From Ceratothoa steindachneri (lineage: Eukaryota > Arthropoda > Malacostraca > Isopoda > Cymothoidae): a stretch of 64,000 nt of DNA. The notes under the pieces are model-generated. The model made no database searches, was not told the origin of the DNA, and saw only the letters and a list, made by a program, of their open reading frames with translations. The stretch spans positions 124,262,521-124,326,520 of the forward strand of contig OZ018321.1 of NCBI GenBank assembly GCA_963969495.1, read 5' to 3'. Of the stretch, positions 23,797 through 36,650 are shown piece by piece (the stretch's first letter is position 1; each line of letters starts with the position of its first letter). Both the position numbers and the translations under genes were made by a program.

Positions 23797-26629
23797 CAAA
23801 AAATGCTAATTTTGAAGTAACTAATGAAAAAATGTGGCAACCCCTTAAGACCTAATCAGAGATTTTGGTCAATTTGCAATTAAACGAGATTCGGTACACT
23901 TGTAACCACTGAAAAGAATGCTTAAAAGAGAATACTTGGAACTACATATATCCAGCCTGCGGCCACTCCCCCAACACGAGTTTTTGGACTTTTTAAGTCT
24001 CCGCCTTTCGTGCCTTACTAGTTGGTGTTCGGTACCAACAGATGTTGCCCAGTGTGCCAATGAGAAACATGGAGGAACTCTGGATCCACCCCTAACTCTT
24101 GGCCACGATTAATGATATAGAATCTCTCGGTCAGTGCGAGCTGGTTGGTATCACTACATTGTTTAAGAATTTTTGCTTATACAACCTCTACCGCATTGAC
24201 CATGCAGACAAAAATTTCGGCTTGCAACCTCAGGGAAATCCCAACTTTGTGCTAACATCTACAAGGCTTTACGCAATAAAGCTGTATCACGTTAGGATCA
24301 GTGTGTAAATTTGGGCGAGCCACATCTTCCTTAGTCGAAATAATGTGACTACTATCTAGGTTCAGGAAGGAAGTTTAGACTTTCCAGGCTGCGGAAATAA
24401 ATTTGTTTAGAGAGTCCAAGGAAATCCTCTTGTCACTGTCATCGTGACCTGGTACTTCTTATACCTCACAGATTAAAAATGATCCTCTGTTCCTGGCCTT
24501 CCTAGAACTACAAGCTCGCTAGTTAGCCTTCTAAGTGAGAAACATTCATCGAGTTCTACCTCTCCATCACATGACACAGTTAGAGATGGCGGAAATTCAG
24601 CTAGAGCCACGGCTCCATCTAAAACCAAGACCCCTAAATTCTTCTCTTTAACATCTTTAAAAAGAGTGAAGGGGCCGCGCGCCTCCATCGTGCAGTTATT
24701 CTCAAATAGACAATCTCCGAAAGGCTGCTATCAAGATAATTCCGGAGATTGTAAATTATGTCTCTCAAAATGATGGCTACTAAAGGAGAGCTTTAGCCCT
24801 CTGATCTCTGTCTGAGGCTAGGTGAGGCTCGTTCGAAAGAATCGTGAGTCAAGCTAGGCCTCCTCTAGTAAGCCTTAGAATACAAAAGCACCTTAGGAAC
24901 TTTTTACGTCCATGTAACATACAAGTTCTAGGTAAAGGAATGTTGCGCTATTGACATGAAAATCTTTACCTATAGTAGGCTCCTTCAAAGAGGAATGCAC
25001 GACCAAATCCTGGCCGATCTAATCCAGGAGCTGAGGATCGGACTCCTAAATATAGTTACTTATCACTTACCGAGATTCGATTCATTTATTTCCTCGATCT
25101 ATTCTTGTTATCACCAGGTGTAGACAATCATGTAGATGATCACTTCACCATCCGAATAAATTTTGCCGGCCATGGGCAGCCTTAAAACCACCTCATATGT
25201 GCTTGGACCGGGGAAGGTTTTCGGTAATTGGAAGAATGACTGATTTTCTTATCTCATTGGTGGAGATGTGTTCAGTTGTTGAGGCTGTTTGGTTCTCCTC
25301 CGGCACCCCTAACGCTGCATGCGTGACTAGGATTCCTCGTGCGCTTTGCATTATTTCACAACAAACGCTCCCTTAGTAGTCGCCTGAGTGTGAGACGTCG
25401 TTTAAAAATAACCGACATTCCTATATTCACTAGAAGCTACGCATCAATCATTAATTTTAGTGTGAATTTTGTTGTACGTGGGATAATTTCTAAGTTTTGA
25501 GGCGAAGTTTTTCTTCATCTTGGCAGCATACCTGTCTTCACTTAACCAGAAAAAACCTCTATCAGATGTCATGGAGCTTGTATACAGAATTTGGGCCAAG
25601 TTCTCGCGGCACCATCCACTCTTCTATCCTCAAGAATAGGAGCCCCCTATCTCATACCCTTCAGGCGTGGCAACATCCTTCGTGCCCGCCCTTTCAGCAT
25701 TTTCTGGCCGGAACTCTGTTATGTCAGCATTTCAAGTACGTTATGAGCTCATGTAAGAAAGAAGGCAAAGGTTCATCTCTAGAAGAAGCACCAATTCTAA
25801 GACCTGTTTACCCTGAGTGAGTTGCTTTCTGCTCTCCTTTTGTAAATGGATAGAGTGGCGGGTCTAATGTCTATCAAATGTGCCATGACTCTACAACTGG
25901 GTGAACGAAGGATATTCAAAAATTCTGAACCGATGGGATCTTTACATATAACAGGAGAATTGTCACAATACCTGCTTTTTCCAGCTTAATTTTTGGGAAG
26001 CAAAGGTCATCTGCATCCTACTTATTATGGCTTTTGAACCTTCCACTTCAGATCAGATTCTGTGCGCAGGCTGGAATATGATATTTGCGTCTCCTTCCAT
26101 ATGGTGAGAACTTCATTACTTTGTTCTTTTATCTGGACAAGTCATAAAACGGCATGGCTATAAGGTATCATGAAGATCCTCGATACTATAGAGATGAGAA
26201 GGCGAATAACAAATTTCTTCTGTGAGTTTCTACGAGGTCATCGATTCATCGTATGAGGTTGGGAGCAATCTCCGCCTCAATAAATCAAGACTATAGCGTA
26301 CTGTAGGGAAGTCTCTTCTGTTCCACTCAGTCTGCTTTGGGCAACAATGTTATCACCTGGCCAGATCCGCAAGATGTTCTTGGTATGTTCAGGCGAATTT
26401 CAATCTTTAGCTGCATGTTAGGTGTCTACTTTAGACGCTAAACTGTGAAATTCAGAGTACAAGGATAGTAGGCCTGTGACACTCAAATTGCAGGTTTGTT
26501 ATGCCTAGTGAGGATCACCCACAAATGGGTGCTTGGTGCATTTATGAAATCCTGAAATTGAGCACTTACATTAATTAATGAGGTAATATGCTATGTAATA
26601 AGTAGTAAACACATGTAAAGTAAGGGCTG
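23797..26629. other. Sequence without recognised genes
   Basis: Frames of 60-107 codons on both strands (for example 24473-24688 minus and 25497-25820 plus) have mixed composition, but no family could be named. This may be further mobile-element debris, because the base composition resembles the coding relics nearby. No claim is made. Confidence 0.4.
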
Positions 26630-28027
26630 GAGGACCTCTTCTTGATTTAAATCGGGCAAAAATTGTCATTTGTAACTCTTTTTCTTGTAAGTCTTCTCTA
26701 GGCTGATCTCTTCTACTCCTCCGGCAGTAGTCCGCCATCATGTGTCTATCCCAGTGACGTTGGTAGCGCTCTTCCATCGTCATCAAATCCTGATGGAAGC
26801 ATTTCTCTTGTTCATTGCTCACGGCTCCCAGATTCTCTGGGAATCGGTCGAGGTGACTATTCAGGAAATGTAGCTTCACACTAATATTGCATCCCAGATC
26901 ACGATATGCTAAAAGCATATTAGTAACCAGATCCTTGTATTTATGCACTTTTTGTTTCCCAAGAAGTTACTAAGAACGGCAGAAAATGAGAGCCAGGCTG
27001 CCTTCTCTTTTTCATTCATGGTGTTCACGAAGTCAGAGGTCTTCGGATTTGGGGCCAATCAAAAACTCCTGCTTTTATTTTTTCGTATGCAAAGCAGGAA
27101 ACGCCGATACTATGTACTAAAAACAATCATTGTCAGTGCTCAACGCCTTGACATACTGCTTCATTTACCACAGTTCGAGATGAAGTGGAGGGAAAACGAT
27201 CTTCTCTCCACTTACGATTGGCTAATTAACAATGTTTGGCATTCTTGCTTCCAAAGTTTCCCGAACTGGCCAATCTTTTAGGGACCAGTGTTTATCACTG
27301 GCTCGAATGTCCCACATACAGATATAGCATGCAAACTTTGTATATCCCTTCTGCTGGCCAAGGAGGAAGATGAACATCTTAATGTCTATACATATGATCC
27401 AATTGTGTTCATGTTACTTAAGTAAATCCATGACCATTCTTATGTCATCCTGAGATTCTCGCGGATAGACAGAGTGACAGAGAGGAACTGCAGCCAAGTT
27501 ATTGCCATTATGCAAAAGGACACACATGAGGCTACGCTTGGAGCTATCCAAAAACAGTTTCCATTCAGCAGGGCTATAGGTGCCAATTCCCAACTCGGTA
27601 AACAGACCATGAACATTGTGGCAGTATACAAATTGTTTGGATTCAGAGAAATACTTAACAAATGTACTCTTCCTTGTTCGATAATATGATACCCGTACGG
27701 ACCTGTCAAGCATATGTCTTTCATTAAACCTGGAGTCTAGAAGCTCTGCAGCTATTTGGAGAGCGCCAAATCACGTATAAAGTCATTCAAATCCTCTTGA
27801 TTGAAACACTTTGGAGCTAATAACTGTTCAGCATCTGATGATGAATCTGCAGACTCTGAATCCATTCCGTTGACGTGCATATAAGGTACATCATTTTCAA
27901 AAAATGCCTTATAAGTGCAGGGCACAAAGTTTGATATTTTGCACCTTTGACAAACTAGCATGTAACAGCTACATATGTAGCAGAAGGTGTATGGATCCTT
28001 AACGCAATTTCCTCTTGACGAAGCCAT
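26630..28027 (-). pseudogene. Relic of an arthropod transposase-like protein family (name unknown)
   Basis: Minus-strand protein relic, start at 28025-28027 (MASSRGNCVKDPYTFCYIC). The N-terminus has a Cys-rich zinc-binding-like box (CYICSCYMLVCQRC). After an apparent internal deletion come an acidic DSESADSSSD stretch and FNQEDLNDFIRDLALSK. Shifted frames then give LFLDSSKRSLMCVLLHNG (about 27555-27505), HNWIICIDIKMFIF, then KFACYICMWDIRASDKHW (about 27330-27275), MKQYVKALSTDNDCF, MNEKEKAAWLSFSAVL, and at the C-terminus LHFLNSHLDRFPENLGAV plus CFHQDLMTMEERYQRHWDRH. I recall this block order from many unnamed arthropod proteins, several per genome, which points to a mobile element. Acidic residues in the 'DSSKRSL', 'CIDIK' and 'PENLG' blocks could form a DDE-type site; that is inference. 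At least five frame changes are present. Confidence 0.65.
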
Positions 28028-30939
28028 CACTCTAAAATGATATCTGAAAAATGAGACAATAATGTCAATATTTTGTGCAATAACACCTATTACTATCTTA
28101 CTACTATGTACTGTGAAGTATTTACTTTCTACAAGCACCCTCTCTGGCCGTTTAGAGTGCAGTTTTCGGGGAAACTAGGAAATAGAAATTACAGAATAAC
28201 TATAGCATGTAGGTAAAAATGGATTATATATTTGAAATCAGCATGAAAACTCGAATTAAAATTGGTAGATATATCTAAGTCACCAGAAAATGTGATTAAA
28301 ATTGTTTTCCTGTGTTATCATTACTATCATAAATAGTCCGTTCCTCGGTTTTTAGTCTTATCGTTTTAACCTCAGCTAGCCCCAACATCAGGAACCCTAC
28401 ATACGGCCGCATAGAACTCAATTATTTTTGCTTACCCATAATACAGTAAACCATATTCAAGAATAAAAGCCTACTTATCGTCGCTTTCCTTTCGAGTCCC
28501 TTCCTTTAACCCCAAGTTAACCTAGGCACCTTCTGGAACCCAGCCTCAAAGCAGAATCTACATGAAATCTTTGGTCACAGAGAAACCTCTCACCTGTAGA
28601 CCGGTAAACCTAAGACGCACAGTAACACCGAGAACCTTTTCCCACGACATACGGCCATTCGGGCAACTGTCGTCCTACCCCTTATAAAACAACAAAATCT
28701 CGCTATACCGAAATGCATAGAAATTTATGTCCATGAGTAAGTCGGTGCACATCTGTGACCTTATGCTGCTTAATTCCGAACCGGAATTGTTCATAAATGG
28801 TTTGGGTGGGACTCGAAGAGTTCGAGTCACCTCATCTCCTAGTTCTATATTTAGACAGACGCTTCACCTGGCCTGCGCATAGTCGCACCCTTACAGGCAC
28901 TTATATAATTCCGTAGTTTTGAGTACTTAGGTTCTGTTAGGGCTTCCATTTTACTTTTTCAAAAGTAATATTGTTTGTTCCTACGGTGACTACGGATGAA
29001 AGGGATATGCCTTTACAGCAGAGGATGATTTAAGGAAAGTAGGCTTGATACACAGCTGTTTTCTTGGTTTCACAGCTGTACCTTCAGCAAATCTCCAATT
29101 CGAGAGCTTCCTTGTCGATGCAGCCATGAGGCTGCAGGAGTTAAGACTTAAATAGTGTATTAAAATATTGAAGGCATTGGCCTTGGGTCTCTCATATTGA
29201 CCAACTGGTCCCACCTCCTCCTCGCCAATCTCAATTCGGCCTATTAAGATGTGATTTTTAAAGCGAGCATCTGGCGGCTCAAACAAAAGGCAAATGTTGC
29301 AGAAAACAAAGCAAAGAAACTATTAGCCTAATCTTAGACTATTAATTTGAAACGAAAAATTTACGAGGAAACAAACAAACAACAAAAAAGAAAAAAAAAA
29401 TTATACAAGCCACCCTGTTGGGTAGGAAAGAGGCCTGCCTCCTTCCGGTGTCTTAAAGAACACCTAACACCAACAAAAAGGGTCAAGTAATTAAGTCAAG
29501 TCAAACAAAAATGAAAAGGCTGGCTTCTTCCAGAAAGTCAGATAGTCCCCAAATCTGTTTACATTAACGGTCAGGTTTTTTATTCAAATGGATATCTGGC
29601 GAATGACACCTAGTTCACATGTCGCTATAATAAATTTAGCGTATAATTATTCTGTTATAATAACCATAAAACAAAAAGAAATCATTAATACAGCAATGAC
29701 AGAATATAAATAACAAACTAAACACAAAAATAACCTTAAATAATGCTCCAGCGTCGGAGGAAAGTCTGTTTTCCCTAAGAAAACCAGCACGCACCCAAAA
29801 ACAAGAGAGCCATATAAAATAGAGGAGACAAGCCTCCTTCAATAACTCCAATAGTCTACTGTCAAGTGTGTACGGATCCGTCCCGAGTACAAGGAAAAGT
29901 GGTATCGAATCCACTCGTCATGGTACAGATACAGATAAATGGCCGAAGATCCACAAGACTGGGGCACGAATAATGTAAAACAGATTTTCCCTAGCAGTCA
30001 GGGCGAGAACGTAGTCGTGGCAATATGATTCAAGGAAACGCTCCATCATGTGGTGTTGCGTCATGCCTGTTTGCCAAATTCCAAATGAGTAAAAGCGACT
30101 TGAAGTTGCCGTGGCATGTCGAGTTGGAGGTAGATAGGTATATACACCAGAACAGTCAAGGCGCGATGCCAGGCAACTTTACGTTCACATTGGCCGTATT
30201 TCGCTTCCTTTCCAGGCAAAGTGGATGACTGTCTTGATTGTCTCATATAATCATTGTGAGAATGAGTGATACGCTTGTCTGGTTCTTCAGTCATTGCAGG
30301 CTATTTGGCGCCTTCTTTGGAGTGCTCTTCCTTCGAAATTCATACATATCCAGAAAACATCTGCCAGCTCCATGGCAACCGTGTCTTTACTGATACCATG
30401 AATTACTGGTTGGAATCTTTAGGGTATGTATAATGGTACAAGATACCCTAAGACTGTGAATATGGTCCTTCTAGGTGAGGTATTGTTAGAAAACGATACC
30501 AAGTAAAAGGTGCTAATCCACCACTTCTAGGCAAACCAAGTTTGGGAAAAAGTTCGGATCAAGCTGTCACCATGGATAGCAGCAGAAATGCACTAGCTTA
30601 GTTTTTGCTGAAACCTTTACATTTTGGCATAACGAAAGGTTCAGTTTAATGGCTGTAGGATTTGATGCTCTAAATGATGAAATCTTGGCCTTACCAAGGA
30701 GATTCAAAGGTCCTTTCGGTAGAGCGTAGCAAGTACATCTTTTGGTAGTACCAAGGTAATACCGTTGCTGCTCAGGTAAAGTATGTGACACTTAAGACGC
30801 TTAAATTCGGGACTCCTTCATTATGTATCCTTATATCAGAAAAGGCTCTCCCTATTTTCCTCGGAATCAACTATCTCGTAGGAATTCCAATATGAAATTT
30901 AGAAGATATCCCCTCTTCTTGAGTGTGTGTGGGGAGGGG
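28028..30939. other. Sequence without recognised genes
   Basis: No frame with family motifs. Frames at 28990-29286, 29636-29914 and 30061-30294 (minus) remain unexplained. The region just above 30560 on the minus strand may be more RT debris continuing from 30940-31480, but no motif supports it. Confidence 0.4.
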
Positions 30940-31480
30940 GTCTCCATGATACCGTATTGCAATGCAATATTAGAGATTTGCCTTCTCCAATGCTTTCTAG
31001 GAAGAAATTATTCCGCATATACTGCTTTTAAGTCGGAGCAAAGCTTAAGTCATGGACTAAAAGCTGCACTGTACTGAAGACATATGACCTCCGCTGAACG
31101 AAATGAAGGTTAATCTGACATTTACCAATTCTTTCATTAACTTACACAAGCAGGAGTAACAGATAAATTGAACGGAATTCATTCGGATTAAGTGATCTCA
31201 CTTCAGTTTGCCAAAAGCGAGTAGAGTAGATATTTGCCAGTAGTCTGGGAGTATACCTTTTCTCTTAATGATGTTTAGCAAATCTAATAAAACAGACAGG
31301 CCTCGTTCACTTAGTTGTCGATAAATGCAATAAGGGACATCGTCGAGACCAGGGTCTGTGTCCGACCAAAGAGCGAGTGCAAACCACAGCTCACTAAGGG
31401 TAATTCTCCACCTATAGAGGTCAATTCCACTCGGCTGCCTTCAGCGATACCATGACTTGAATGCTGTCGGAATATCATCC
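30940..31480 (-). pseudogene. LINE reverse transcriptase N-terminal fragment
   Basis: The minus strand reads ITLSELWFALALWSDTDPG, then LDDVPYCIYRQLSERGLSVL and LDLLNIIKRKGILPDYWQ (about 31420-31230). This is the characteristic start of a Jockey-type RT: an 'F.L.EL..AL' helix, '.PG.D.I.Y', 'L....N.I...G..P..W'. The following conserved 'CLCKLMK' helix (about 31150-31120) is CYSCLCKLMKELVN. After that the reading decays. No endonuclease was recognised upstream. Its relationship to the other LINEs here is unclear; the 'P-G-L-D-D' variant differs from the fragment at 35251-35451. Confidence 0.6.
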
Positions 31481-33639
31481 CGGCAAGCTGATATATAGAA
31501 AGCGGGCAGGAATGGCCGTTCTCACCAGAAGGATCTCGTACGAGAAAAGAGAGACCTTTGGTACTCGACTTAGAACCCTAGTTAATTCCTGGCGCTGATG
31601 GACCACGTGTCCTTTGAACAACAGCATCTCATCAGTAGAACTAAAAATCACGACCTTCGCTTGAAAATGGAGGACTCGAAGATGCCGCTCAACTTCTCTA
31701 TAAAATATTTCGATTTCACTGAGACTCTCTTTACCCAAACAGCAACATCCATTTTTCTTTTATTGTGGTCCTCCCAACCAAGGAGTGCCTCGTGGTGTAA
31801 GAGGCATTCATTGCTTACCGTCCATCGCGAAAAGAAACGACGGCCTGCCGTCTCAGGAATCACACCGGTAGAATAGGAAACCATCTGTTTTGTCTTCTTC
31901 TTAGTCCGTTTCTTCTTTTAAGAAGAGAAAAGAGAAGAGTGAATCCTTTTTTCTTTACTACAAGAAGGGGACCTAAGACCAGGCGCACCAGTAAGAGACA
32001 TGTTTTTCTCCAAGATTGTGAATTCCATGGGTCAAAAGCAATCAACACTCAGTGGAGGAGTCCCTACCTCTCCTCTTGAGACTTCGTAGTTCTGGGCTGC
32101 CGGACAAAAGATCTTGCATAGCGGGGACAAGGCTCGAGAGCGACTCACACCGTGTAGTATCTGCCTTTTTGAAAGTCTTGGCCATCTTGGAGAGGGCACT
32201 TGGTGGGTCATTAACACGTCAGGAAGGTCTTCAAGGTTTACATCTTTCCAAGGTAACATGGATACCAACGGGAGAAACTTCAGCCAATAGCCTGAAACAA
32301 ACCTCATTTCCAAGGGCGCCCTGATCCTGATCAAGAAAAAAAGAGTGGCAGGCACGAGGCCCACAACAAGCTTAAGAAACATTTCTACACAACACTAGGT
32401 GGCATGGCAGGAAGGGCACCGCTAAACTTTGGCCCTATAAAGGGGCTGTCGAGCCCTCCTACCGGGAGCGGTTGATTATGAGATGCCTGCTTGCTGCTTT
32501 CTTGACTCGGCCTTGTAAATGAACAAGAGGGAAAGTTCCTCAAAAAATCTGCGGTGTTTTGTGGTAAGATGATAAATGGTTATTTTATTGATGGTTTCCA
32601 ATGGTTGAAATTACTTACAAGTGCCTTTGAATGCCTAAGTGGCTGAACGAGGCTTCTGCTACTTGATATTGCCACCTATAGCCAAATCCGATGGCTGATT
32701 TTAAATCTAAAGGGGGAATAACCATATGTCCCATAGTCATATGGGTCATTTCATAGCTATAAATGGGTACAATTTAACTTTACTCATTTTGAAATAAAAG
32801 CGACGGCTAGACCTGGCGTTTCGCCACAGATAAAAAGAGAGAATATCGATCGTACTGATCTAGAGTTATCCAAGAGAGACCACCAGGAAGGCGAGGAGGG
32901 ATAACCTGCCTTACCCTTATAGATAGGATAGGGGATAGGAAGACTGTAGTGGCTAATAACAAAACATATGGGAGCTATATCGAATTTAGGGATGGAACTG
33001 CACAAGGGTGGCTGCAAATATGGCACAGGCAAAGCACCTTTACTGTAAAAATAAATGGAGCGAAGCTCCTCTACCTGTCGGATGGTGGTGCCATAGCTCA
33101 CCACGCTCACCCCACCCTCAACACCAATCTTGGAAACAGACTAAAATCTTGTGAATTTTTTAACGCAAATGAAAACCAAAGTTTGGAAATTATGAAAGGA
33201 AAAGTGAGAGTTGATAGGCTATATTCCGTGTGCAGACACCCCCAATTATTTCATCTCGGTTTCGGACTTTTCGGTTCTCCATCCTGGGTGCGTAATTGTT
33301 GATTATTCGCACCTCTTTTGCGATGCACCCAGACTAAAGGTTTCTCAGCAGAAAGGCCATGCTCCATAAACCACAGCTTCCAACTTACGAGCAAAAAAGG
33401 AGGGAAAACAGTGTAGGGAAATCGATATCCCACACTAATAGGAGAGTCCCTGTTCGGTCACCACAACGTCCTGGTGCTTGGCAGTTTAACCTAATTAGTT
33501 ACTCCCCCCTCCTCCGCCGCTCTCTCCCCTCTACTAGCAGACCACCAGAAGGTCACCTCTAACCAAGAAAAGAACAAATCTTTAGATTTCTGGGTCGGCG
33601 AGCATAACATTGGTTAAACCGGCACTATTTCCCCTAAGA
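31481..33639. other. Sequence without recognised genes
   Basis: Many medium frames (up to 117 codons) overlap on both strands, and none could be assigned. Less AT-rich than average, so possibly the 5' part of the LINE whose RT lies at 30940-31480. Confidence 0.4.
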
Positions 33640-34770
33640 ATTGGGATCTAATTTCACTTCATAGACGAAATTAAAGGAACGGTGACCAAAAACCAGAAGA
33701 TGCCTTTAGGCCTAAGTGGAAGACGCTCGAAGAAAAGTCGTTAGAAGAGCGAGGCTTAATACCTAAGCCCTCATCCTCACTCCTCCTTCTCCTACCTCCA
33801 GTGGGTTGGTAAAGTATATCGGCGGATAACTGGAGAAGAACAAGGAAGATCGAGTTAGAGATCGATACTAAGAAGTCCGGTGGGAGTGCACGGCAATCAA
33901 AGAAAGGAGTAGAGAAGAAGCTAATGTTGAGCCAGTTCCTGGTGGTCACACCAAAAATTAGTTTTTTTGTATTGAGAATTACTCTCTTACATCTCTCGTC
34001 AGAGAAACCCTCTATCCTGGTTTGCAACAAAAATCAGAGATAGTCCTCGCCATTGAGGAATAGCGAAAGTAAACTCCCTCAAACTCCTCCCATTTGTCAA
34101 AGGATTCACTTGTTTGCTCATCGCTCGTCAGTGCGAACCATTCCAGATTAACCCGAAGATTGGAAAAAGCATACCTTTCACGGTCCCGTTGTTCAAATAA
34201 TCTGACTAAGAAAACGTGCTTAACGCCATCCGGCGTCCTCTCCGAAATCAACTGTTGCTTCAAGCCCGTCTCCGCGCCAGTCAAACAGCTGGTTGTCTGT
34301 GAACACGCCCACGCGCCTAACCGCAAAAACATTTTTTCGTCATCCGGAAACACGTGTGTTTTTTTTAAAGGTAAAGAAATCCAATTATTTTTGATTGTCA
34401 CTTAGCGTCCAATAGTAAAGTGAGCTTTAGGTCAACCATTAATTTATATTCATTTGGTTTAAATTAGTAAGTCTAACTTAAACTAATTTAATTCATAGCT
34501 GTATAGTTTGTCTTTTTAGTTTTCACTCTTTTATGTTGTAATTAAATATATATTTTTTTATATGTATTTAATACAATCCTCAAAACGTTGCACCTGGCAC
34601 TAGAAATCCTCAAAGATTAAATAACGTCAAATAATATAGCACTCTTAAAGAAAACGTAATCAAGGAGTTATTCAAGTACGCAACAAACCTACGTACGTAC
34701 ACCAACTCTTTCCTTACGATACCACGACAAACACTATGGATTTCATTACTAGGTCTTACTAATCATCCAG
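33640..34770 (+). repeat. Dispersed CT-rich repeat family, copy 3
   Basis: Third family member. It has AGACGAAATTAAAGG near 33663, a CCTCACTCCTCCTTCTCC run near 33772, a TATA-like AAGTATATCGG near 33811, an AAGATCGAGTTAGAGATCG box near 33847 and one 150-bp module (about 33905-34065). The box CCATTGAGGAATAGCGAAAGT (34050) also appears in copy 2. The tail has ATCCTCAAAACGTTGCACC (about 34576) and CTACGTACGTACACC (34690). The frames at 34012-34405 overlap on both strands and are not supported as genes. Confidence 0.6.
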
Positions 34771-35079
34771 AGGACAGCCAATAACTGGATCTGTTGTGGC
34801 TTACCCGGAGACATGAAAAGTTGACTACAAGAAAACAGGGCAGTAAAGCCCTCACACTCTAAGCAATACAAGCTTATGTATCCGAGAGCGAGCGAAAGAG
34901 GTCGTCAACTCATGACACGCAAAGATGAGTTATTGGGGCAAATGCGATTTTCTCAGTAATCCTTTCCCAACACCTAGGATAGCTAAAGGCCTAGTTTTTT
35001 TGTGACTTTCATGCATTTAATGCTGTCGTTTAGAGGTTTCAAAGCCTCCCTTCTGAAAAAAGGTTTAGGCGATTCTCGT

Positions 35080-35451
35080 TAAAGAAAACGAAGGTTAATG
35101 GAATAAATAGGTAGTATTCCACACTTGCACGACCTTCCTGAAAGAGTCTATGTGAATTCATTGACGAAGCTTCCTTAATTTGCACCCAGGAAGGGAAGAC
35201 CTACAGCTCCATCCATGTACCAATTGTAACAACACTCAGAGGGTAACCCTTTACTGATATTTCTGAGGAGATAGCTGGGGGACTAAGGAAGCGTACCTAT
35301 GATGTAAAATTTGATATATAATTTTGTCATCACCAGGAAGGGTGCTTGGGCATAGTGCCACTGCAGTTTGGAGCTCTTCTATTGTAAAGAAATCATTATA
35401 TGTAAAATTTTGTTTGGTAGAAAAGTAGAGATAATAAATTTCACATTTCAT
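35080..35451 (-). pseudogene. LINE RT N-terminal fragment
   Basis: The minus-strand frame gives FFTIEELQTAVALCPSTLPG and DDKIIYQILHH, the first conserved segment of a Jockey-type RT. After a stop it continues in other frames with TWMEL, VFPSWVQIKEASS and EYYLFIPLTFVF, matching the 'IW.E..FP..W' and 'NYRPI.LTS' positions. It follows the endonuclease relic at 36000-36650 in the right order. The catalytic palm is missing. Confidence 0.65.
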
Positions 35452-35999
35452 TATTCTTCTGATGAATGTCTTAATTTGTTATCATTTAAATATATCATAC
35501 AAGGAGGTACGGTGGTTAAACAACCTATATTAGCAGCTTATGAAGTTTGTTTGCTTTGGACGGTTTATAGCCAACTTAAAGCTTAAAGTCCGATTAATAA
35601 GTAGAGAGGTGGAGCGTGATAGACGTTTAAATGCCTATGTAAAAGTGATTAGAGTGAATTTGATGCATCTGCTTATGGTTTAATATAATTGGGTGATTGT
35701 TGCTTGCATATTGAGCAAAGAAATGTTCGAGGGTGATCAAAATTAGTCAAAAAACTTGTGTATTCATATATGCTTAAATATATTTATTTTTATTTTTTTA
35801 TTTTTTTAGTTATATATAATAATTGAATTTTCTAAAAGAATTTTTTTTACATTCTTTTGATCCTAGTAGGCGACTCTAATGACTATTGTAAAGTATGCAA
35901 TCAATAAGACGTTTCTAGTAGTTATTTTACCAGTTGCAGTTATTTCTTAGGCTGTATAAGTTTTGGAAAAACAATACATAACTAGGCATAACATCAACG

Positions 36000-36650
36000 A
36001 AGAAGTTTGGACGTGCGCACTGGTTTGTTTAAGGTCCTTGATGATAATTGGATAATGATTGCTTACAGTCACGGCGGAATATGTGTACCAGACATTGCCT
36101 GTGGACCGGTTTGGGGAGCGAAGGGGTACAACTGTTTGTCTGTTGTTTATAATGCTGTGATTTACTGTTTTTTAATATTTCCAAAGTCTTCTGTTTCATT
36201 CTTTTAAAAAAGACGCGACCACGGGTATTTTCTTTCTCTCCATAGGCAAGACGTCTGCTTTGGAAGTATTAAACATTAGATATGGTTGGGGGGTTTGGTT
36301 AATTATTTCTTCTATATCGTCATATGGAAACGCATATGTATGGAGATAGATATACCGAAGATATTGTGGTTAGTTTTTTCAATTGGATTTGCATTAAGAT
36401 TGCAGTGATTGATGTATTTAGTTGGATAAGAGTAAACGGAATATTTTGATTGGTATATTGCTTGCCACATTCTCGTTTCTGGTTTCGAAGTGTCAGTGGA
36501 ATTAATTTTACAAAATACTGGTATGTGCTTATGAGCATGGTCTCTCTGAGACAGATTCATGTTAGTTTTTGTCCTGGAGAACGGTCATGCAGTTGTTCCT
36601 ACTTGGTCCTGAGACCGTGAATATTTCCTTGCAGGATCTGGTAGGAATCC
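36000..36650 (-). pseudogene. LINE endonuclease (EEP family) relic
   Basis: Read on the minus strand in several frames: MNLSQRDHAHKHIPVF near the start, then KLTTISSVYLSPYICVS and DIEEIINQTPQPYL (about 36385-36275). This corresponds to the usual 'SVYLPP....DI..LI..LP.PFLLLGDFNAH' segment. The GDFNAH box itself is replaced by an unrelated reading (MFNTSKADV). The terminal SDH box is read as VSNHYPIIIKDLK (about 36060-36020), with Asp changed to Asn. EEP endonucleases nick the target DNA to prime reverse transcription; the loss of two catalytic boxes makes this copy inactive. Confidence 0.6.

Noticed and set aside
28795..28840. tRNA or SINE promoter-like B box (GAGTTCGAGTC)
   Set aside because: No A box at suitable distance and no cloverleaf could be drawn.
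33671..34405. Overlapping 119-129 codon frames on both strands
   Set aside because: They lie in repeat-family copy 3, whose other copies do not keep these frames open.
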